Part shown: positions 58,411-64,000 of the stretch, piece after piece
Position numbering within the stretch: position 1 is the stretch's first letter
Layout of the letters: each line of letters starts with the position of its first letter
Origin: Croceicoccus pelagius
GTDB taxonomy: Bacteria > Pseudomonadota > Alphaproteobacteria > Sphingomonadales > Sphingomonadaceae
Direction: 5' to 3'
Assembly (NCBI RefSeq): GCF_001661915.1
Contig: NZ_LYWY01000030.1
Location: 1 to 64,000 of the forward strand
Length of the DNA: 64,000 nt
The notes under the pieces: generated by a model
Told to the model about the DNA's origin: nothing
The model's database searches: none
The model's input: only the letters and a program-made list of their open reading frames with translations
Program-made: the position numbers and the translations under genes

Positions 58411-58606
58411 GTCCGATGCTCCCCGTGAATTCCCAGTTCGAGTTGGCTGGTCGTCTACGGAAGCCATCATCGGCCAAAGGTTTTACCGAAAGTTAAAGGC
58501 GGGCAGTAAAAGGAAATTAACCAAACTCCGTCGGGTCGCATCTTGTGGCGACGTTTGCGGCACCTATGTGTCGGCACGCGCACAACACGCATCGAAAGGA
58601 TTACGA

Positions 58607-59086
58607 ATGACGATCAAGGTGGGAGACACGCTTCCCGACGTGACGCTGGTCAAGGCGACGAGCGAAGGTCCGGAAAAGGTCCAGTCGGGCGAATATTTCG
58701 CGGGAAAGAAGGTCGCACTCTTCTCGGTCCCGGGTGCGTTCACCCCGACCTGTTCGGCCAAGCACCTGCCGGGCTTCGTCGAGAAGGCCGAAGACCTGAA
58801 GGCAAAGGGCATCGACGAGATCGCCTGCACCGCGGTCAACGATCCCTTCGTCATGCAGGCATGGAACGAGCGTGACGGTTCGGAAAGCGTGACGATGCTG
58901 GCCGATGGCAACGGCGACATGGCGCAGGCGCTCGGCCTCACCATGGATGGTTCGGGTTTCGGCCTCGGTCAGCGCGGCTCGCGCTGGTCGGCCATCGTCG
59001 ATGACGGCAAGGTCGTCGAGCTGAATGTCGAGGAAGCAGGCCAGTTCGAAGTGTCGAGCGCGGAGCACATGCTCGGCCAGCTCTGA
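58607..59086 (+). CDS. peroxiredoxin (Prx5/AhpE-like, glutaredoxin-type)
   Basis: The 159-residue thiol peroxidase has the peroxidatic Cys in VPGAFTPTCSAKHLPG and the family Arg region GLGQRGSRWSAIVDDG. It reduces hydrogen peroxide and alkyl peroxides, probably with glutathione or thioredoxin. The start at 58607 follows AAAGGA. An upstream in-frame extension of ~80 codons has no family similarity and was not used. Confidence 0.93.
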   Translation: MTIKVGDTLPDVTLVKATSEGPEKVQSGEYFAGKKVALFSVPGAFTPTCSAKHLPGFVEKAEDLKAKGIDEIACTAVNDPFVMQAWNERDGSESVTMLADGNGDMAQALGLTMDGSGFGLGQRGSRWSAIVDDGKVVELNVEEAGQFEVSSAEHMLGQL

Positions 59087-59106
59087 TATATCGCAAGTCG
59101 ATTTCG

Positions 59107-59140
59107 AAAGGGGCGTCCGTTGTGGGCGCCCCTTTTTATT
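59107..59140 (+). terminator. rho-independent terminator after the peroxiredoxin gene
   Basis: AAAGGGGCG pairs with CGCCCCTTT and is followed by TTATT. Confidence 0.85.
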
Positions 59141-59210
59141 GCGCCGCGTCCCTGCCCGCCATAGGCTTGCCGCTTGTGGCCCATCGGGCTCGGCATAGTG
59201 GGGGATCGGG

Positions 59211-61211
59211 ATGACATCGTGGGTTCGTGGCGCGCTTTTGGGCGCGAGCATCGTGGCGCTCGCTTCGGCGGCTTCGGCAAGGGAACCGGCCTGGAAGTTC
59301 GCAGGCGAGTTCAATCCCACCCCCGAGAACCCGCAGGCTGTGACGGACGAGTGCAACCGGCTCATTGGCCAAATCGCGACGATCGAGGCAGAGATCGCAG
59401 GCGAGACAGAACCTGCCACCATTGGCACGACGCTGCGACGCTATGACGAGATCCAGTACCTCCTCTCCGCCGGTTACGGCACTTCGACCTACCAGTATTT
59501 TGCCGACAGCGCAGAAATGCGCGATGCAGGGTCGGCTTGCGAGACCGACCTGAAGAAAGTCACGGCAAGGCTTTCGCTTTCCGCGCCGATCTACCAACGG
59601 CTGAATGCCATCGATCCGAGCGGAGCCGACGCGGCAACGAAATACTATCTTTCGCGCGTGCTTGCCGAATACGACCGGAGCGGACTGGCCCTTCCCGAAA
59701 CCGAACGTGAACAGGTCCGGGCGTTGAAGGCCCGCATCGGCGAGCTCGAAACGCAGTTCGACCGCAATATCGCCGATGCCCGCAACGTCATTCGCGTTGC
59801 GCCCGAAGACCTGACGGGCGTTCCCGAAGACTTCATCGCCTCGCACCCCGTGGGCGAAGACGGTCTGGTCGAGATCAGCACCGACTATACCGACATCGGC
59901 CCCGTCATGGGTTTTGCAACCAACCTCGACGTGCGCCGCAGGCTGTCAGAGGCCACCCTCACCCGCGCCTACCCCGAAAACGATGCCGTTCTCGCCGAAC
60001 TTCTCGACAAGCGGCACGAACTGGCCCTTTTGCTCGGCAGGCCCGACTATGCGGCGCTCGTGCTTGAGGACAAAATGCTTGACACGACCGAGAAGGTCGA
60101 AAGCTTCATGCAGGACGTCTATACCGCCGCGAACCCGATCGCACAGAACGACGTGGCCCGCGCGCTTGAAGTCTGGCGCGAGACCCACCCCGGGGCGGAA
60201 ACGCTAGACCCGTGGAACTACGCGCTGGCCAGCCGCATCGTGCAGCAGCGCGACTTCGGCTTCGACGCGCAGGAGGCGCGGCAATACTTCATCTACAACA
60301 ACGTCCGCGATGGAACGATCGCGCTGACCGAACGGATGTACGGGATCGACATTCGCCCCTGGAAAACCGAAGTCTGGCACGAGGACGTCGACGCCTACGA
60401 GGTCTATGACAAAGACGTGCTGATCGGGCGCTTCTACATCGACGCCCATCCCCGTCCGGGCAAGTTCAGCCACGGTGCGATCATGCAATTGCGAAACGGG
60501 CTATCGGAAGGCCGCTCGCTGCCTTCGGCAGTGCTGGTCATGAACCTGCCCAAGGGCCTGATGGACCCTTCGCCGGTTTACACCATGGTCCATGAATTCG
60601 GACACCTGATGCACCACATCTTTGCGGGAAAGCAGCAGTGGGCGGCACAGTCCGGCATCGCGACCGAACACGACTTCGTCGAGGCGCCCTCGATGATGCT
60701 ACCCGAATGGCTGGAGGATTACGACACGCTGGCCATGTTCGCGCAAGACGCGGACGGCAATGTCATGCCGCGCGAACTGTTCGAGAAGATGCGCCGGTCG
60801 AACTATTTCAACCGTGCGGTCGGCAAGCTGACATTGCTGAGCGCGGCCAACATCTCGCTTGGCCTGCATCGCGGGCCTGCGCCTGAGGATCTTGGCGCAA
60901 CGACGCGGAAGCTGCAGTCGCAGTTTCATCCCTATGGCGTTGCCGATTTCTCGCAGTACCAGGATTCCTTCGGGCACCTGACCGGCTATTCTGCTGTCGT
61001 ATACACCTACAACTGGTCCGAAGTGCTGGGCCTCGACCTGTTCAGCGAGTTCCAGAAGAACGGCCTCAACGACCGCGCCACGGGCGAGCGTTATCGCAAG
61101 CTAATCTTGGAGCCCGGCGGATCGAAGCCCGCGATCGAGATGGTCCGCGAATTCCTCGGGCGAGAGCCGGGCCTGGAATCCTTCAAGGACAGCTTGACGC
61201 CCGAGAACTAG
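59211..61211 (+). CDS. exported M3-family metallopeptidase (oligopeptidase)
   Basis: The 666-residue zinc peptidase has a signal peptide (GALLGASIVALASAASA). The active site MVHEFGHLMHHIFAG has His461, Glu462 and His465, and a downstream Glu is expected as third ligand in FVEAPSMMLPEWL. The family includes Dcp/PrlC and thimet-type oligopeptidases. The signal peptide suggests periplasmic cleavage of short peptides. The stop overlaps the parC stop on the opposite strand. Confidence 0.9.
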   Translation: MTSWVRGALLGASIVALASAASAREPAWKFAGEFNPTPENPQAVTDECNRLIGQIATIEAEIAGETEPATIGTTLRRYDEIQYLLSAGYGTSTYQYFADSAEMRDAGSACETDLKKVTARLSLSAPIYQRLNAIDPSGADAATKYYLSRVLAEYDRSGLALPETEREQVRALKARIGELETQFDRNIADARNVIRVAPEDLTGVPEDFIASHPVGEDGLVEISTDYTDIGPVMGFATNLDVRRRLSEATLTRAYPENDAVLAELLDKRHELALLLGRPDYAALVLEDKMLDTTEKVESFMQDVYTAANPIAQNDVARALEVWRETHPGAETLDPWNYALASRIVQQRDFGFDAQEARQYFIYNNVRDGTIALTERMYGIDIRPWKTEVWHEDVDAYEVYDKDVLIGRFYIDAHPRPGKFSHGAIMQLRNGLSEGRSLPSAVLVMNLPKGLMDPSPVYTMVHEFGHLMHHIFAGKQQWAAQSGIATEHDFVEAPSMMLPEWLEDYDTLAMFAQDADGNVMPRELFEKMRRSNYFNRAVGKLTLLSAANISLGLHRGPAPEDLGATTRKLQSQFHPYGVADFSQYQDSFGHLTGYSAVVYTYNWSEVLGLDLFSEFQKNGLNDRATGERYRKLILEPGGSKPAIEMVREFLGREPGLESFKDSLTPEN

Positions 61212-63532
61212 TCGAAGGTGTTGTCGCGGGGGAAACCCTGTGGCGGCAGACGGCCTGCGGCACCGCGGGCGACGCGCCATTGCCACATGTCGCTCTCGGT
61301 GCGCGTGCGCCCACTGTCGCCGCCCATCTTCCACGACAGGCCCTCTTCCAGCTTCAGCGTCGTCGCGTCCGACAGCCCCCCGTCACGGTAGCGTTGTAGC
61401 TGTACGCCCTGCCCGCGCGTCATGACGGGCAATTCCTCAAGGCTGAACATCACCAGCTTGCGGTTCTCGCCGACCACGGCGACATGATCGTGATTGGCCG
61501 GAATTTCTCGCACGACTTTCAGGGTCACGCCCGGCTTCAGATTTACGACCGCCCTGCCCTTGCGCGTTTCGGCAAGCAGTTCGTCCATGCCTGCCGCGAA
61601 TCCACGGCCGGCGCTGTTGGCCAGCAGGATCTGGCCCTTGGGGCGATAGAGTATCAAGCCCACGATCGGCGCATTGGGATCGATGTCCAGCGACGTGCGG
61701 AGCGGCTCACCGAACCCGCGCCCACCCGGTAACTTGTCGCAGCCCAGCGTGTAGAAGCGCCCGTCGCCGCTTGCGATCAACAGCTTGTCGGTCGTCTGCG
61801 CGTGAAGTGCATAGGCCGGACCGTCGCCTTCCTTGAACTTGAACTCGCCGCCGATTCCGTCGGGGCCAAGGTCCACGTGGCCCTTCATCCCGCGAATCCA
61901 TCCACGCTGCGACAAGATCACCGTCACCGGCTCCTTCTCGATCATCGCATCCATGGAGAATTCGACCGTCGGCTCGGCCTCGGCAATCGTCGTGCGCCTT
62001 TTGCCCAGCAGGGTGTCTTCGGCATATTCCTTACGCAAGGCATTAAGATCGCGCTTCAGCCGAGTGCGCTGACGGCCCGGGCTTTCGATGAGCTTTTCCA
62101 GCTCGTCACGCTCTGCCAGAAGCTCGTCGCGTTCCTTCTTGAGCTGCATTTCCTCGAGCTTGCGCAAGCTGCGCAGGCGCATGTTGAGGATCGCCTCGGT
62201 CTGCCGGTCGGTCAGACCGAACTCGGCCATCATGATCGGCTTGGGCTCGTCCTCGTTTCGGATGATCTCGATCACCCGGTCGAGGTTGAGGAAGGCGATG
62301 ATGTACCCTTCGACCAGTTCGAGCCGCTTGGCGATCTGGTCGAGCCGATAGCGCGAACGCCGCACGAGAATGTCGATCTGCGACACGATCCAGTGCCGCA
62401 GGACTTCGCCAAGCCCCATTACGACCGGCGTCCGGCCCCCGCCTGCCTGAACGTCGAGGACGTTCATGTTGAGCGAGAAGCGGCTTTCGAGGTCGGTCAG
62501 CTTGTAAAGGCTTTCCTTAAGCAGGTCGGGATCGACATTGCGGCTTTTGGGCACCAGCACGATGCGGATCTGTTCGTCACTTTCGTCGCGCACGTCCTCG
62601 AGGATCGGCAGCTTGCGATCACCGATGAGGGTGGCGATCTGCTCGATCAGCTTGCCCTTCTGGACTTGATACGGAATCTCGGAAATGACGAGCTGCCACT
62701 GGCCGCCGCCAAGCCGTTCTATCCCGGCATCACGATCTTCCGGCTTCTCCGCCTCCGCCGCATGGAAACGGCCGCGCATACGGAAAGACCCGCGTCCGGT
62801 TTCATAGGCGTGGCTGATGATTTCGGGACTGTCGACGACCAGACCGCCGGTTGCGAAGTCGGGGCCGCGGAATACTTCCATCAACTCCGAGTGCTCGGTC
62901 TTGGGATTGTCGACCAGCTTCAGGGTCGCATCGATGATCTCGGCCGCGTTGTGGCTGGGGATCGACGTCGCCATGCCCACCGCGATACCGCTAGCGCCAT
63001 TGGCGAGCAGGTTCGGGAACAGGCCGGGGAAGATCTCGGGTTCTTCCTCCTCACCGTTGTAGGTCGGGACGAAATCGACGGTGCCTTCGTCCAGACCTTG
63101 CATCAGCAGGATGGCGGTACGGGTCAGGCGCGCTTCGGTATAGCGGTAGGCCGCCGCGTTATCGCCGTCGATATTGCCGAAATTGCCCTGCCCTTCGACA
63201 AGCGGGTAACGCAGCGCAAAATCCTGCGCCAGACGGACCATCGCGTCGTAAACGCTGGCATCGCCATGGGGGTGATACTTACCGATAACGTCGCCCACCA
63301 CGCGGGCCGATTTCTTGAAACCCGACTGCGGATCGAGCTTCAGCATCCGCATGGCCCACAGCAAACGGCGGTGAACGGGCTTCAGACCGTCCCTGAGGTC
63401 TGGCAAGGAACGTGCTGTAATCGTTGACAGGGCATAGACAAGATACCGCTCGGACAGTGCCGCGTCGAACGGTGCGTCAATCAGCCTGTCGAAGGGATCG
63501 GGTTCGGTCATTTCGGTCAGATCGTCAGCCAT
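61208..63532 (-). CDS. parC: DNA topoisomerase IV subunit A
   Basis: The 774-residue subunit has SLPDLRDGLKPVHRRLLWAM, KYHPHGDASVYDAMVR and the catalytic Tyr131 in YRYTEARLTRTA, then coiled-coil and beta-propeller C-terminal parts. Length and the DPFDRLIDAPFDAALSERY start point to ParC rather than GyrA. The position matching E. coli ParC Ser80 is Ala here. The start at 63532 is chosen by family resemblance; an upstream in-frame start would add 24 unlike residues. Confidence 0.94.
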   Translation of the reverse strand: MADDLTEMTEPDPFDRLIDAPFDAALSERYLVYALSTITARSLPDLRDGLKPVHRRLLWAMRMLKLDPQSGFKKSARVVGDVIGKYHPHGDASVYDAMVRLAQDFALRYPLVEGQGNFGNIDGDNAAAYRYTEARLTRTAILLMQGLDEGTVDFVPTYNGEEEEPEIFPGLFPNLLANGASGIAVGMATSIPSHNAAEIIDATLKLVDNPKTEHSELMEVFRGPDFATGGLVVDSPEIISHAYETGRGSFRMRGRFHAAEAEKPEDRDAGIERLGGGQWQLVISEIPYQVQKGKLIEQIATLIGDRKLPILEDVRDESDEQIRIVLVPKSRNVDPDLLKESLYKLTDLESRFSLNMNVLDVQAGGGRTPVVMGLGEVLRHWIVSQIDILVRRSRYRLDQIAKRLELVEGYIIAFLNLDRVIEIIRNEDEPKPIMMAEFGLTDRQTEAILNMRLRSLRKLEEMQLKKERDELLAERDELEKLIESPGRQRTRLKRDLNALRKEYAEDTLLGKRRTTIAEAEPTVEFSMDAMIEKEPVTVILSQRGWIRGMKGHVDLGPDGIGGEFKFKEGDGPAYALHAQTTDKLLIASGDGRFYTLGCDKLPGGRGFGEPLRTSLDIDPNAPIVGLILYRPKGQILLANSAGRGFAAGMDELLAETRKGRAVVNLKPGVTLKVVREIPANHDHVAVVGENRKLVMFSLEELPVMTRGQGVQLQRYRDGGLSDATTLKLEEGLSWKMGGDSGRTRTESDMWQWRVARGAAGRLPPQGFPRDNTFD

Positions 63533-63675
63533 CAGACCTGCCGACCTAGCAGCGCTGCAAGGCGGCGGGAACGGCGGGTTCGCAATGATCCACCGTTCCT
63601 CCACGACTTTGCGCCTTGCCCCTGAAACGGAATCTCGTCAGAATAAGGCAAAATTATGGCATAAAGGAGGCCTCA

Positions 63676-64000
63676 ATGCGGCATGCAGCGTTTGCACTTC
63701 CCTTCCTCGCCCTGATCCTCGCCTCGTGCGATAACGGTCAGAACGCCGTCTATGAAGCGACCGAAAGCATCACCGCAATGGACGTCGCGGACGAAGCCGC
63801 AGCCGAGGCCGCTGCCAATGCAGAAACCGCAGCAGGCGGCGAGATCGCGGTCGCCCTTCCCAGGATCGCCTATGGCTACAGCTTCGGGTTCCGCCTCCCC
63901 GCCGACAAGATCGCCCCGATACAGCGCGCCCACGCCGATCTGTGCGATGCGCAGGGCCCGCAGACCTGCCGCATTCTCGACATGCGTCAGTCAGGCATGG
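63676..64000 (+). CDS. DUF4349-like lipoprotein, 5' part cut by window end
   Basis: A strong AAAGGAGG precedes the ATG. The visible 108 residues begin MRHAAFALPFLALILASCDN, a lipoprotein signal with lipobox ILASC. An alanine-rich helix follows, then IAYGYSFGFRLPADKIAPIQ and the CRILDMRQSG segment that resembles DUF4349 proteins, predicted membrane-associated with a coiled coil. The rest is outside the window. Confidence 0.75.
   Translation, partial: MRHAAFALPFLALILASCDNGQNAVYEATESITAMDVADEAAAEAAANAETAAGGEIAVALPRIAYGYSFGFRLPADKIAPIQRAHADLCDAQGPQTCRILDMRQSGM

Overview
The window looks like chromosomal DNA of a GC-rich alphaproteobacterium, most likely a sphingomonad (Sphingomonadaceae or Erythrobacteraceae). 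Supporting signs are two large TonB-dependent receptors, a conserved divL-tsaE-amgK-murU-addB-addA-trxA order with a DivL-type tyrosine in place of the kinase histidine, AddAB rather than RecBCD, and GTTC-N7-GTTC and Pho-box motifs of the alphaproteobacterial kind. The species cannot be read from the sequence alone.

Positions 1-23.7 kb are accessory DNA. An IS21-family element (istA, istB) sits at the left edge and has overwritten the last codons of a leuD-like gene. From there to about 17.8 kb runs one long minus-strand gene train: LeuC/LeuD-type hydro-lyase, HMG-CoA-lyase-like enzyme, class III CoA-transferase, NTF2-like protein, Gfo/Idh-type oxidoreductase, cytochrome P450, three short-chain dehydrogenases, an ecdysteroid-kinase-like phosphotransferase, an SRPBCC protein, a TonB-dependent receptor, and a ferredoxin reductase plus [2Fe-2S] ferredoxin. 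It reads as a complete uptake-oxidise-cleave catabolic pathway for an unidentified lipophilic, probably branched or terpenoid-like, substrate. No dedicated regulator is visible. It is followed by a mosaic: an intact propionyl-CoA carboxylase alpha gene and the 3' third of a methylmalonyl-CoA mutase gene, fused by microhomology into a truncated toprim gene of an integrative element. Next come a lytic transglycosylase, a DUF5818 protein and a tyrosine integrase next to tRNA-Met, the probable attachment site. The island therefore extends leftward from 23.7 kb past the window edge.

From 23.9 kb the DNA is ordinary core genome: mfd, NAD kinase, tRNA-Asn, a CsbD-like gene, ppx and ppk. Then comes a probable phosphate-starvation locus (small TPR protein, beta-helix lipoprotein, TonB-dependent receptor) with arrays of 11-bp-phased Pho-box units in the divergent intergenic region and another upstream of ppk. 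After it lie a PRC-barrel protein, an OmpR/PhoB-type regulator with a degenerate receiver, secA, argJ and an inositol-monophosphatase-family gene.

The right part holds the tightly overlapping divL-tsaE-amgK-murU-addB-addA group with trxA just downstream. These genes cover cell-cycle signalling, tRNA t6A synthesis, peptidoglycan recycling and break repair. Beyond are ahcY with an unusual leader (perfect palindrome plus terminator-like hairpin), a secreted protein, a peroxiredoxin, an M3 metallopeptidase, parC and the start of a DUF4349 lipoprotein cut by the window end.
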